A stretch of 64,000 bases of DNA from Methylopila sp. Yamaguchi (GTDB taxonomy: Bacteria > Pseudomonadota > Alphaproteobacteria > Rhizobiales > Methylopilaceae). Both the position numbers and the translations under genes were made by a program. The stretch is taken from assembly GCF_002897035.1 (NCBI RefSeq), contig NZ_BAUX01000007.1, positions 174,139 to 238,138 on the forward strand. Direction: 5' to 3'. Under the pieces are notes generated by a model, which did no database searches, was not told where the DNA came from, and was given only the letters and a program-made list of their open reading frames with translations. Position 1 is the first letter of the stretch. Every line of letters starts with the position of its first letter. Shown one piece after another: positions 16,258-24,422 of this stretch.

Positions 16258-16995
16258 ATGTCCGCCGCTATCCTCGGCAAGCTCGAGGCCCTACATCCCC
16301 TGCCCGACGACGACAGAGCGCTGCTGCACGCCGTCGTGGGGCGTGGGCGGCCGCTGAAGGCCGGCGACGACATCGTCCGCGAGGGCGAGCGGACCGACGT
16401 CGTGCACGTGATCCTCGAGGGTCACGGCTACCGCTATAAGACGCTGGCGGACGGGAAGCGCCAGATCATCGGCTATCTCGTGCCGGGCGACTTCTGCGAC
16501 CTATATGGCTTTCTGCTCGACCGGATGGATCATGGCATGGCGACGCGGACCGCCTGCCGGATCGCGGAGCTGAGCGAGGAGCACATCCTCATGCTGACGT
16601 CGCGGCCGGCGCTCGCCCGCGCGCTCTGGTGGTCGGAGCTCGTGAACGCCTCGATCCTGCGGGAGTGGCTCGTGAACATGGGCCGCCGCACCCCGAGCGT
16701 CCGGGTGGCGCACATCCTGTGCGAGCTCCTCGTTCGGCTGCAGGTCGTGGGCGAGGCGACGAACGACAGCTTCCGGCTGGAGCTGTCGCAGGCGGAGCTC
16801 GGCGACACGGTCGGCCTCACCACCGTGTCGGTGAACCGCGCGTTGCAAAAGCTGCGCAGCGCGGGCCTCATCCAGCAGACGAACCGCGAGATCGCCATTC
16901 CCGACGTTGCGGCGCTCAAGGCCTTCGCCGACTTCGACCCCTCTTATCTCCACTTTCGTAAAGATCGTGACGAGTCAGCCGAAGGACGCGCGTGA
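16258..16995 (+). CDS. Crp/Fnr-family transcriptional regulator
   Basis: 245 residues from the ATG at 16258, which has GGAGG about eight bases upstream; the open frame to 16213 is not needed. The cyclic-nucleotide-binding fold covers residues 10-130 (VREGERTDVVHVILEG, LVPGDFCDLYGFLL) and a C-terminal winged helix has ELGDTVGLTTVSVNRALQKL. The cysteine pattern of oxygen-sensing FNR is absent, so this is one of the many CRP-like regulators in Hyphomicrobiales, possibly stress or redox responsive. The small next gene overlaps its stop codon. Confidence 0.87.
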   Translation: MSAAILGKLEALHPLPDDDRALLHAVVGRGRPLKAGDDIVREGERTDVVHVILEGHGYRYKTLADGKRQIIGYLVPGDFCDLYGFLLDRMDHGMATRTACRIAELSEEHILMLTSRPALARALWWSELVNASILREWLVNMGRRTPSVRVAHILCELLVRLQVVGEATNDSFRLELSQAELGDTVGLTTVSVNRALQKLRSAGLIQQTNREIAIPDVAALKAFADFDPSYLHFRKDRDESAEGRA

Positions 16996-17243
16996 TGGAG
17001 TTCCGAGAGATCATGGTCGCAACGGACTCCGCCGACGAGGAAGGACGGCTCGTTCTGCATGAGGGTCGCCTCGTCGCCGTGATTGTCCGGCTCGACGATC
17101 CGAGCCACGGCCCGGCCAAAGGGCAGTGGAGCCTCGAAGCCGGCTTCAACGGCGTCGAGAGCACGAAGCCGCCGCTGTTCGCAAATCTGCAGGCGGCCGA
17201 GCGCTGGATCGCCTTACAGCTTGGGGATCGTATACGCGTATAA
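16995..17243 (+). CDS. Small conserved-looking protein of unknown function
   Basis: 82 residues from the ATG at 16995, sharing one base with the stop codon of the Crp/Fnr gene (TGATG); a GTG one codon earlier is possible. The chain is acidic and hydrophilic, with alternating beta-like segments (EGRLVAVIVRLDD, GQWSLEAGFNGV) and a C-terminal helix (ANLQAAERWIALQLGD). There is no membrane segment or signal peptide. Tight coupling and normal codon use argue that it is real. I do not recognise a family. Confidence 0.6.
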   Translation: MEFREIMVATDSADEEGRLVLHEGRLVAVIVRLDDPSHGPAKGQWSLEAGFNGVESTKPPLFANLQAAERWIALQLGDRIRV

Positions 17244-17303
17244 CGGAATCCCGGGCCCCCCACTGTTTTTCGCGCGCCTTGGTCCTCCGTTCGGGATTCC
17301 GAC

Positions 17304-17328
17304 GGAACACGCGGCCGTCCCAAGCGTC
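17304..17328 (+). promoter_or_regulatory. EcfG-type general stress promoter upstream of the YciF-like gene
   Basis: GGAAC at 17304-17308 is followed after 16 bases by CGTC at 17325-17328. The alphaproteobacterial EcfG (sigma of the general stress response) consensus is GGAAC-N16/17-CGTT. It lies about 37 bases upstream of the GTG start. An 8-base-pair hairpin, GTCTGTCG (17326-17333) with CGACAGAC (17344-17351), follows just before the ribosome-binding site. Confidence 0.5.
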
Positions 17329-17364
17329 TGTCGAGTCCCCACGCGACAGACACGGGAGCCCCAT

Positions 17365-17910
17365 GTGGCTAAGGAAAAAACCCTCGCGGACGCCTTCCAC
17401 GAGACGCTGAAGGACGTGTACTACGCCGAGAAGCAATCGGTCCGCGCGCTGAAGACATCCGCCAAGGCGGCGCAGTCTTCGGAGCTGAAGGCGGCCTTCG
17501 AAAACCATCTCGAGGAGAGCCAGGAGCAGGTCGAACGCCTGACCCAGGTGTTCGAGATCATCGGCAAGCCCGCGCGCGCCAAGACCTGCGAAGCGATGTC
17601 CGGCATCACCTCCGAAATGGAGGAGGATCTCGAGGACTTCGGCGGCACCCAGGCCTCCGACGATGTGCTGATCGGCTGCGCGCAGGCGGTCGAGCATTAC
17701 GAGATTGCCCGCTACGGCCTGCTGAAGACCTGGGCCGGCAAGCTCGGCTACGACGAAGCCGTGCCGCTGCTCGAAAAGACCCTCGCGGAAGAGAAGAAGG
17801 CGGACGAACTTTTGTCTAAGATCGCGCTCGGCCTCGATGTTTCGGGCGAGACTGCAGACAAGCCGGCCGGCGCCAAGTCTTCGACCAAGACCTCCGCCAA
17901 GGCCGCCTGA
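17365..17910 (+). CDS. DUF892 / YciF-like ferritin-fold stress protein
   Basis: 181 residues from the GTG at 17365; GGGAG lies seven bases upstream. The ATG two bases earlier opens a different, short frame and is not the start. DUF892 helices with the di-iron-type residues are seen: LADAFHETLKDVYYAEKQSVRALK, ENHLEESQEQVERL, QAVEHYEIARYGLLKTWA and LLEKTLAEEKKADELL (each quoted in part). The last 20 residues are Lys/Ala/Ser-rich. YciE/YciF proteins are induced by osmotic and stationary stress. Linkage to manganese catalase and the EcfG-type promoter support a role in oxidative stress. Confidence 0.87.
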   Translation: MAKEKTLADAFHETLKDVYYAEKQSVRALKTSAKAAQSSELKAAFENHLEESQEQVERLTQVFEIIGKPARAKTCEAMSGITSEMEEDLEDFGGTQASDDVLIGCAQAVEHYEIARYGLLKTWAGKLGYDEAVPLLEKTLAEEKKADELLSKIALGLDVSGETADKPAGAKSSTKTSAKAA

Positions 17911-17934
17911 GCCCGTCGCCGAACTTTATTTTCC

Positions 17935-17957
17935 CTCGCCGCCAACCCGGCGGCGAG
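17935..17957. terminator. Hairpin between the YciF-like and catalase genes
   Basis: CTCGCCGCC (17935-17943) pairs with GGCGGCGAG (17949-17957) around a five-base loop. A moderately T-rich stretch follows. It may terminate part of the transcripts from the stress promoter, leaving some read-through into the catalase gene. Confidence 0.5.
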
Positions 17958-17985
17958 GAGCTCATTCATATTTGAAAGTCCCAAC

Positions 17986-18900
17986 ATGTTCATGCGAATC
18001 GATAAGCTTCAGGCTGAACTTCCGAAGCCGAAAAGGGCCGATCCGAACGCCGCTGCGGCGCTGCAGGAGTTGCTCGGCGGTAAATTTGGTGAAATGTCGA
18101 CCCTGAATAACTATATGTACCAGAGCTTCAATTTTCGAAATAAATCGAAGGTGATGCCGTTCTACAGCCTCGTGGCCAGCATTACGGCCGAAGAGCTTGG
18201 GCACGTCGAGCTGGTCGCGAACGGAATCACGATGCTCGCGAACGGCCCTTCGCCCGAGAAGGAGCATAAGGGAGACATCTCACAGGCTCCGTTCGAGGAC
18301 ATGAAGGACATCCGCTCGGCGGCCTCCTTCCTGCACGCGGGCGGCGGCGCCATGCCGGTCGATTCCAACGGGCTGCCGTGGAACGGCACGTTCGTGTTCT
18401 CGACTGGAAATCTCGTGCTCGATCTGCTGCACAACTTCTTCCTCGAGTGCGGCGCGCGGATGCACAAGCTGCGCGTCTACGAGACCCTGTCGGATCCGAC
18501 CGGCCGCGAAGTCTGCGGGTATCTGCTGGTGCGCGGCTCCGTTCATGCGCACGCCTACGCTCTCGCGCTGAAGAAGCTCACGGGCGTCGAGATGGAGAAG
18601 ATGCTGCCGACGCCGAACATCGACCTGTCCAAGATCCCTGAGTCGCAGAAGTACCTCGACGAGGGCAGTCACCGGCGCCTCTACACCTGGGGCGAGGAGA
18701 CCTACCGCGAGATGGAAGCGGTCTGGGGCGGCGGCGAGAAGGCTCTCCCGGGCGATCCGCCCGGCGATCTTGAGGTCGTTTCGGGCCATCCCGACGGCGG
18801 CAAGATCGATGAACTGAAGGGCGCGTCGTCCGCCTTCACGACCGACTACGACCCGTCCGAGATCTTCGAGATCGCGTCGAAGCTGCACGCGAAGCTCTGA
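17986..18900 (+). CDS. Manganese catalase (non-haem)
   Basis: 304 residues, the full family length. The dimanganese ligands of the known enzymes match Glu36 (KFGEMSTL), Glu70 and His73 (AEELGHVE), Glu154 (FFLECGA) and His187 (GSVHAHA). It decomposes hydrogen peroxide in the cytoplasm. ATG codons at 17986 and 17992 could both start it. It follows the YciF-like gene with a 75-base gap and ends at a strong terminator, so these two form a stress unit separate from the glycosyltransferase cluster downstream. Confidence 0.93.
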   Translation: MFMRIDKLQAELPKPKRADPNAAAALQELLGGKFGEMSTLNNYMYQSFNFRNKSKVMPFYSLVASITAEELGHVELVANGITMLANGPSPEKEHKGDISQAPFEDMKDIRSAASFLHAGGGAMPVDSNGLPWNGTFVFSTGNLVLDLLHNFFLECGARMHKLRVYETLSDPTGREVCGYLLVRGSVHAHAYALALKKLTGVEMEKMLPTPNIDLSKIPESQKYLDEGSHRRLYTWGEETYREMEAVWGGGEKALPGDPPGDLEVVSGHPDGGKIDELKGASSAFTTDYDPSEIFEIASKLHAKL

Positions 18901-18916
18901 CATCTCGGCTCATGGG

Positions 18917-18947
18917 AGGGCGCCCGTTCCAGGGCGCCCTTTCGTCT
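18917..18947 (+). terminator. Rho-independent-type terminator after manganese catalase
   Basis: AGGGCGCCC (18917-18925) pairs perfectly with GGGCGCCCT (18932-18940) around a six-base loop and is followed by TTCGTCTTTC. It lies 17 bases after the catalase stop. Confidence 0.8.
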
Positions 18948-18971
18948 TTCCTCGAGAGCCAGGACCCCCGT

Positions 18972-20081
18972 TTGCGCATCGCCATCATCGCCCACTTGAA
19001 GCATCCGATCCGCGAGCCGTTTGCGGGCGGGCTGGAGACGCACACCCATCTCCTGGCGAGAGGGCTTCGAAGGCGCGATCACGATGTGACCGTGTTCGCG
19101 TCGACGCGATCGGACAAAGCGCTCGGGCTCGAGGCGATCTGCGACGAGACCGCGTTGGAGGAAGTTGGCGTGGCGGAAGCGACCGACGTCGCGTTCTTTC
19201 GCGAGCACCACGCCTATCTCAGGCTGATGACAGACCTCGCCTCCCGCGACTTCGACATCATTCACAACAACGCCCTGCACTACCTGCCGGTCGCGATGGC
19301 CGACACCGTCGCGACGCCGATGGTGACGACGCTGCACACGCCGCCATTTTGTTGGCTCGAAAGCGGCGTGCGGCTGTGCCGCTCCCCCCGCGCCACCTTC
19401 GTCGCGGTGTCGGAGGCGCTGCGCCAGTTGTGGAAGCCGATCGCGCCGATCGAGGGCGTCGTGCTGAACGGCATCGACCTCGATCGGTTCGCCTTCCAGG
19501 CCGAGCCCGACCCCGACCCCTATTGGGTCTGGTCGGGTCGGATCGTTCCCGAAAAGGGCCTCCATTTCGCCATGGACGCCGCCCGGATCGCGGGCGCGCA
19601 GCTACGGATCGCTGGGCCGATCTCCAATCCCGACTATTTCGCCGCCGAGATCGCGCCGCGGCTCGGACGCAGCGCCATCCACCTCGGGCATCTTGAGCAC
19701 GACCGCCTCGCCGCGGTGATCGGCGGGGCACGCGCGTTGCTGTTCACGCCGTGCTGGGAAGAGCCCTACGGTCTCGTCGCCGCCGAGTCGCTCGCATGCG
19801 GGACGCCGGTCGCGGCCTTCGCGCGCGGGGCGATCGCCGAGATCGTCGACCGGACATGCGGCGTGCTGGCGCGTCCGGACCACGCCGAGAGCCTCGCAGA
19901 GGCTGCGATCGCGGCCCAGCGGCTCGACCGGCGCGCCTGCCGCGACCGCGCCGAGCGGCACTGCGACGTCGACGTGATGATCGACGTTTACGAGCGCCTC
20001 TATAGCCGGCTCGCCGCTGCGCATGACCGGGCGCAACCTACGGCCCCGAACGCCCGGTCCGATCTGGCCGTCGCGGTATGA
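18972..20081 (+). CDS. Glycosyltransferase family 4 (GT-B fold), first gene of the glycoconjugate cluster
   Basis: 369 residues from the TTG at 18972, with AGGAC just upstream. An in-frame ATG at 18912 would place the catalase terminator inside the gene, and the family N-terminus IAIIAHLKHP begins right after the TTG. Family marks are PFAGGLETHTHLLARGL, LHTPPFCWLE, VVLNGIDLDRF, WVWSGRIVPEKGLHFAM and the EX7E donor-sugar motif in WEEPYGLVAAESLACGTPVA. It should transfer an activated sugar with retention of configuration at the cytoplasmic membrane. Its stop overlaps the next gene by ATGA. Confidence 0.88.
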   Translation: MRIAIIAHLKHPIREPFAGGLETHTHLLARGLRRRDHDVTVFASTRSDKALGLEAICDETALEEVGVAEATDVAFFREHHAYLRLMTDLASRDFDIIHNNALHYLPVAMADTVATPMVTTLHTPPFCWLESGVRLCRSPRATFVAVSEALRQLWKPIAPIEGVVLNGIDLDRFAFQAEPDPDPYWVWSGRIVPEKGLHFAMDAARIAGAQLRIAGPISNPDYFAAEIAPRLGRSAIHLGHLEHDRLAAVIGGARALLFTPCWEEPYGLVAAESLACGTPVAAFARGAIAEIVDRTCGVLARPDHAESLAEAAIAAQRLDRRACRDRAERHCDVDVMIDVYERLYSRLAAAHDRAQPTAPNARSDLAVAV

Positions 20082-21028
20082 CCACGGGTCACCTCGATCC
20101 GCGGCGCGTGGTCGTCTGCGTGCCGGCCCGCGACGAGGCCGAACGCCTGCCCCGGCTGATCGACGCCCTCGCGTCGCAGGACTGGCCGGAGCCGTTTCCG
20201 GTGGTCGTCGCGCTCAACAACACGACGGACGCGTCGCGCGAGGTTATGGACGGGCTGACGGCGCGGCTTCGCGGCCGGCTGGCTGTTCACGTCGACGAGA
20301 CCGTCTTTCCCCCGGAGCTGGCCCATGCGGGCTCCGCCCGTCGCCGGGCGATGGATCTGGGACTGGCGATGCTGGGCAACGACGATGGCGTCCTCGTCAC
20401 CACCGACGCCGACGCCTGTCCGCCGCCGCACTGGGTGTCCGCGAACGTCGCGGCGATCGAACGCGGCGTCGATCTCGTGGGCGGGGCGCTCGTGCTTGAC
20501 GAGGCCGAGCCCGTGTCGACGCTTGTGCGCGCGCGGTGGGCGGCGCTCGCGGCCTATTGGGCGGAGGTCCGGCGCATCGAGGACGACTTCGACCCGCGGC
20601 CTTGGGACCCGCCGCCGCGGCACGGCGACAACACCGGCGGGAGCCTCGCCGTTACGGCCGCCGCTTACCGCGCGGCTGGCGGCGTGCCGTTGCGCCCCAC
20701 GGGCGAGGACTGGGCCTTCGTGATGGCGGCGCAAGCGGCGGGAGCTCGGCTGTCGCACCCACCCGACGTCTGGGTTCGGGTTTCGCCGCGAACGGCCGGC
20801 CGCGCGAGCGGCGGCATGGCCGCGGCGATGGCGCAGCTCGGCGATCCTACGTCCCACGCCCTGCGCGCGCCCTCCTTCGACCTCTGGCGGGAGCGCGCGC
20901 TGTGGCGCCGCGGCCTCCGCAGCCGCGTCGGCGGAGACGCGCTGGTCGCGACCTTGGAGCCCGAGCTCCCGCCGATGCCGTGCGACCTCCGACTGGAGGC
21001 GCCTTCGCCCACGGAGGCCGCGGCGTGA
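20078..21028 (+). CDS. Glycosyltransferase family 2 (GT-A fold)
   Basis: 316 residues. The N-terminal GT-A pattern is VVVCVPARDEAERLPRLIDA, VVVALNNTTDASR and the metal/nucleotide-sugar motif VTTDADACPPPHWV. Another conserved piece is GGSLAVTAAAYRAAGGVP, followed by GEDWAFVMAAQAAG. There are no membrane helices, so it acts in the cytoplasm or on the inner face of the membrane. It overlaps both neighbours by four bases. Acceptor and donor sugars are unknown. Confidence 0.87.
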   Translation: MTTGHLDPRRVVVCVPARDEAERLPRLIDALASQDWPEPFPVVVALNNTTDASREVMDGLTARLRGRLAVHVDETVFPPELAHAGSARRRAMDLGLAMLGNDDGVLVTTDADACPPPHWVSANVAAIERGVDLVGGALVLDEAEPVSTLVRARWAALAAYWAEVRRIEDDFDPRPWDPPPRHGDNTGGSLAVTAAAYRAAGGVPLRPTGEDWAFVMAAQAAGARLSHPPDVWVRVSPRTAGRASGGMAAAMAQLGDPTSHALRAPSFDLWRERALWRRGLRSRVGGDALVATLEPELPPMPCDLRLEAPSPTEAAA

Positions 21029-22056
21029 GCGGAGCTCCCATCGGCTATTACGTCCATCATCAGGGCGAAGGCCACCGGCGCCGCGCGGCGGCCGTCGCCG
21101 CCTTGGCGCCCGGTCGCTTCACGATCATCGGGACGGGGGTCGCCGGCATGCGCGGCCCCTTCAACACGCTCGACATTCCCGACGACCGCCCGCAGGCTGA
21201 CGGCTTCGACGGCCGCGACACCGCCGCCGAGCGCCCGGAGGCGCTGCATTACGCGCCCTATAATCACGATGGGGTCCGCGCCCGGGCTCTCGCCATCGCC
21301 GGCTGGATCGCGGACCGGCGCCCGGCGTTGATCGTGATCGACGTCTCCGTGGAGGTCGCCATGCTCGCCCGCCTGTGCGCCACGCCGACCGTTTACGTGC
21401 GGCTGGCCGGCGACCGGTCCGACCCGGCGCACCTCGACGCGTTCCGCGGCGCGCAGGCTCTGCTCGCGCCGTTCGACGAACGGCTGGAGGACCCGCGCAC
21501 GCCGGACTGGGTGCGGGCCAAGACGCATTACTTCAGCGGGCTGGCCGGCGCTGCGGCGCCGGTCGAGACGGAGGACAACGTCGTCACAGTGGCCTTCGGG
21601 CGCGGAGGCTCGCGCGTCACGAGCGCCGACCTCGCGGCGGCCGCGGGCGCGACGCCGAGCCGGGAGTGGCGCGTCATCGGCCCGAGCGAGCCTCCGACGC
21701 CGTGCCCCGACAACCTCAACGTCCTCGGCTGGACCGACGAGCCGGAGCGCGCGATCGCCGCCGCGGGCGTTGTGGTGGGCGGCGCCGGCGACGGCGTCCT
21801 GGGAGCGGTCGCGGCCGCCGCGCGTCCCTTCGTCTGCGTGCCCGAAGAGCGGGCCTATGGCGAACAGGCGGCCAAGGCCGCGGCGCTCGAAGCGCTCGGC
21901 GCGGCCGTCGTTCGGCCGCGCTGGCCAAACGCCGAGGACTGGCCGGCGACGCTCGACGAGGCGCGGCGGCTGGACACACGGCGGATCGCCGGCCTGCACG
22001 ACCCCGCGGGTCTCGCGAAAGCGGCGGCCTTCATCCTGGATCAGGCGACCTCATGA
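21025..22056 (+). CDS. MurG/GT28-like glycosyltransferase
   Basis: 343 residues from a GTG overlapping the previous stop. The start YYVHHQGEGHRRRAAAVAA is the glycine/histidine N-terminal pattern of GT28-like enzymes, which bind an acceptor there. The second half has VVTVAFGRGGSRVTSADL, NVLGWTDEPERAIAAAGVVVGGAGDGVLGAVAAAARPFVCVPEERAYGEQ (as separate short motifs), where a nucleotide sugar would bind. The usual family GGTS motif is only partly matched, so the assignment is to the fold. It is fully embedded in the coupled cluster. Confidence 0.72.
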   Translation: MSGAPIGYYVHHQGEGHRRRAAAVAALAPGRFTIIGTGVAGMRGPFNTLDIPDDRPQADGFDGRDTAAERPEALHYAPYNHDGVRARALAIAGWIADRRPALIVIDVSVEVAMLARLCATPTVYVRLAGDRSDPAHLDAFRGAQALLAPFDERLEDPRTPDWVRAKTHYFSGLAGAAAPVETEDNVVTVAFGRGGSRVTSADLAAAAGATPSREWRVIGPSEPPTPCPDNLNVLGWTDEPERAIAAAGVVVGGAGDGVLGAVAAAARPFVCVPEERAYGEQAAKAAALEALGAAVVRPRWPNAEDWPATLDEARRLDTRRIAGLHDPAGLAKAAAFILDQATS

Positions 22057-23159
22057 CCAACCTTCCCGCCACCGCGCTGCGCTTCGCCCTGCTCGACGGG
22101 GCGCTCGCCGAACTCGGCGCGGCCTACGACGCGAAGGGCGTCTACCCGACCGAGAGCGCCGCGCTCCTGGTCCGGTCCGGGATGCACCGGACCTTCGCGC
22201 CCCCGGCCGCCGGCGGCGAGGTCTTTCGATCCCCCCAGGAGGAGAACCGGGCGCTGTTCGACTGCCTCCGGATGGTGGGGCGCGCGGACCTCAGCCTCGG
22301 ACGGATATTCGAGGGCCACGTCAACGCCTTGAAGCTGTTCGCCTGGTACGGCTCGGACCGGCAGCACAAGCGCCTCGCGCGGGATCTCGCGGCCGGACGG
22401 CTGTTCGGCGTGTGGGCGACGGAGCCGCCCCCCGGCGTCACCCTCGCCAAGGACCCGTTCGGCTGGCGGCTCGAGGGCGCCAAGCGTTTCGCCACCGGGG
22501 CCGGCAGCCTCCACTACGCCATCGTCACGGCCCGACCCGACGACGGGCCGCGCCGGCTGGCGGTCGTGGCGGCGAACATCGCGGAACGCGCCGACCTGTC
22601 CGGCTGGACCATGCGCGGCATGCGCGCCACGGCGAGCGGCGCCTACGACGTCTCCGGCATGCGCCCCGCCGACGACGACCTGCTGGGCGATCCCGGCGTC
22701 TACGACCTCGAACCGCGCTTTACCGCCGGCGCGTGGCGGTTCCTCGCCGTGCAGCTCGGCGGCGTCGAGGCGCTGCTGACGGAGACCCGGAAGGCGCTGT
22801 CCGAGGCCGCCCGCGCGGACCCGCTGCAGCGCGCGAAGTTCGGAGAGGCCGTCGCCGCGACCCGCGGGGCGGGCCTCTGGGTGCGCGAGGCGGCGGACCG
22901 CGCGGCCGACGACCATCCCGACGCCAAGCCCTTCGTGCAGATGACCCGCGGCGTGGTCGAGCGCGCGGCGCTCGACGTGATGGAGATCTCCGCGCGTCTG
23001 ATCGGCACGCGCAGCGCGGTCGAGGGCGGGCGGATCGACAAGATCATCCGCGACCTCAGTCTCTATCTCCGACAGGCCGGCCCGGACCACGCCCGCGACG
23101 AGGCCGCCAAGGCTTGGCTCGACCACGACGTCTGGGGCGAGGGCGACGAGCTGTGGTGA
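22053..23159 (+). CDS. Acyl-CoA-dehydrogenase-fold flavoprotein (possible amino-sugar or acyl oxidase)
   Basis: 368 residues. The acyl-CoA dehydrogenase fold is seen in RADLSLGRIFEGHVNALKLF, FGVWATEPP, the beta part GWRLEGAKRFATGAGSLHYA, and the C-terminal helices (VERAALDVMEISARLIGTRSA, then DKIIRDLSLYLRQ). I do not see the usual catalytic glutamate segment near the C-terminus; the Arg-rich ending RIDKIIRDLSLYLRQ is more like flavin monooxygenases of this fold (DszC, nitrososynthase-like). In a cluster making a deacetylated amino sugar, an N- or C-oxidation role is conceivable. This is inference. Overlaps of four bases link it to both neighbours. Confidence 0.75.
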   Translation: MTNLPATALRFALLDGALAELGAAYDAKGVYPTESAALLVRSGMHRTFAPPAAGGEVFRSPQEENRALFDCLRMVGRADLSLGRIFEGHVNALKLFAWYGSDRQHKRLARDLAAGRLFGVWATEPPPGVTLAKDPFGWRLEGAKRFATGAGSLHYAIVTARPDDGPRRLAVVAANIAERADLSGWTMRGMRATASGAYDVSGMRPADDDLLGDPGVYDLEPRFTAGAWRFLAVQLGGVEALLTETRKALSEAARADPLQRAKFGEAVAATRGAGLWVREAADRAADDHPDAKPFVQMTRGVVERAALDVMEISARLIGTRSAVEGGRIDKIIRDLSLYLRQAGPDHARDEAAKAWLDHDVWGEGDELW

Positions 23160-23848
23160 CCGCCCCGCCGTCCGCCGCCCGGCTCAACCAAAGCCCTTGG
23201 GCCAAGGCCCGCTGGCTGGTGCTCGCGCCGCACGCCGACGACGAGACCATCGGCGCCGGCGCGCTCATCCGCGAGGCGGCGGAGGACGACCGGCTCGCCG
23301 GCGTCGCGTTTCTCACCGACGGCGCGGCTTCCCATGGCGACCGCGGCCCGCGGGATCTCGCCGCCATCCGTAGGGCCGAGGCGCGCCGCGCGCTCCGGCG
23401 GCTGACGCCCTTCGCGCCGCAGCCGATTTTTCTCGACTGGCCCGACGCCGCCCCGCCGGACGAGGGCGACCCGCGCTGGGCGGGCGCACTCGCGACGCTC
23501 GCCGCGCTCTGCCGCAGGAGCCGCATCGACGCCGTCGCGGTCACCAGCGGGCGGGACCCTCATTGTGACCACAAGGCCGCCTGCGCGCTGGCCTATGCGC
23601 TCGCCGCCGCCGCGCCCCGGCCGCTCCGCGTGTTCGAATACGTCGTGTGGGCGGAGGAGGCGATGCCGGCGAGCTACCGCGCGTTCCGCACCGAACCCGC
23701 GCCGGCCGGGCCGCGCGGGCTCGCCCTCGCCGCCCACCGCAGCCAGATGACGCCGCTCCACGGCGACGGCTTCCGGGTGCCCGAGCGTCTGCGCCGCATG
23801 GCGCCAGCCGACGTGCTGTACCTCCGGAGCTTGCGCCATGCGCCCTGA
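23156..23848 (+). CDS. PIG-L (LmbE-like) family deacetylase
   Basis: 230 residues from a GTG. The zinc site is in VLAPHADDETIGAGALI (His, Asp, Asp) with the third ligand in SGRDPHCDHKAACALA. This family removes N-acetyl groups from GlcNAc-type sugars (PIG-L, MshB, BshB). It lies between an acyl-CoA-dehydrogenase-like enzyme and an N-methyltransferase, which fits exposure of an amine for further modification. The end overlaps the next gene by 11 bases. Confidence 0.9.
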   Translation: MTAPPSAARLNQSPWAKARWLVLAPHADDETIGAGALIREAAEDDRLAGVAFLTDGAASHGDRGPRDLAAIRRAEARRALRRLTPFAPQPIFLDWPDAAPPDEGDPRWAGALATLAALCRRSRIDAVAVTSGRDPHCDHKAACALAYALAAAAPRPLRVFEYVVWAEEAMPASYRAFRTEPAPAGPRGLALAAHRSQMTPLHGDGFRVPERLRRMAPADVLYLRSLRHAP

Positions 23849-24422
23849 GACGTCTCTGCCGCCGGACTACTTTGAGGGCATGTTCAAGGCCGACCCCGAC
23901 CCGTGGCGCTTCGAAACCAGCGCCTACGAACAGGCGAAGTACGACCGCACGATCGCGGCGCTCGCCAGCCGCCGCTACGACCGCGCGCTCGAGGTCGGCT
24001 GCGCCAACGGCGTGTTGACCCGCCGGCTGGCCGACCTGGCCGACGCGCTGGTCGCGCTCGACGTCAGCGACAGCGCGCTCGCTGGGGCCCGCGCCCGCTG
24101 CCAGGGCCTTGAAACCGTAAGCTTCCGCCGCGCGACCTTTCCCGCGGAGGCTCCCGCGGGGGTCTTCGACCTGATCCTCCTGTCCGAGGTCGTCTACTAC
24201 TGGAGCGACGTGGACATCGTCCTGGCCGGCCGGCGGATCGACGCGGCTCTCGCCCCCGGCGGCGACGTGCTGCTGGTGCACTGGATCGGCGAGACCGACT
24301 ACCCGCAGACCGGCGACGACGCGGTGGCGAAGCTCGCCGACGCCATCTCGGCTCCGCTCCAGGCTTTGCGGAGCGCGCGGACCGACCGCTACCGCCTCGA
24401 CCTCTGGCGGCGGACGCCGTGA
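23838..24422 (+). CDS. NodS-like SAM-dependent methyltransferase
   Basis: 194 residues. The N-terminus PPDYFEGMFKADPDPWRFETSAYE (matched in part) is typical of the NodS family, followed by the SAM motif ALEVGCANGVLTRRLA and acidic strand LVALDVSDSALAGA. NodS N-methylates the deacetylated, non-reducing glucosamine of Nod factors. Here it follows a PIG-L deacetylase, the same chemical order (deacetylation then N-methylation), but NodA, NodB and NodC are missing, so this is not a nodulation locus. It starts 11 bases inside the deacetylase gene. Confidence 0.85.
   Translation: MRPETSLPPDYFEGMFKADPDPWRFETSAYEQAKYDRTIAALASRRYDRALEVGCANGVLTRRLADLADALVALDVSDSALAGARARCQGLETVSFRRATFPAEAPAGVFDLILLSEVVYYWSDVDIVLAGRRIDAALAPGGDVLLVHWIGETDYPQTGDDAVAKLADAISAPLQALRSARTDRYRLDLWRRTP

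Noticed and set aside
17363..17410. ATG at 17363 as the start of the YciF-like gene
   Set aside because: It opens a different frame that stops after about 15 codons; the DUF892 frame uses the GTG two bases later.
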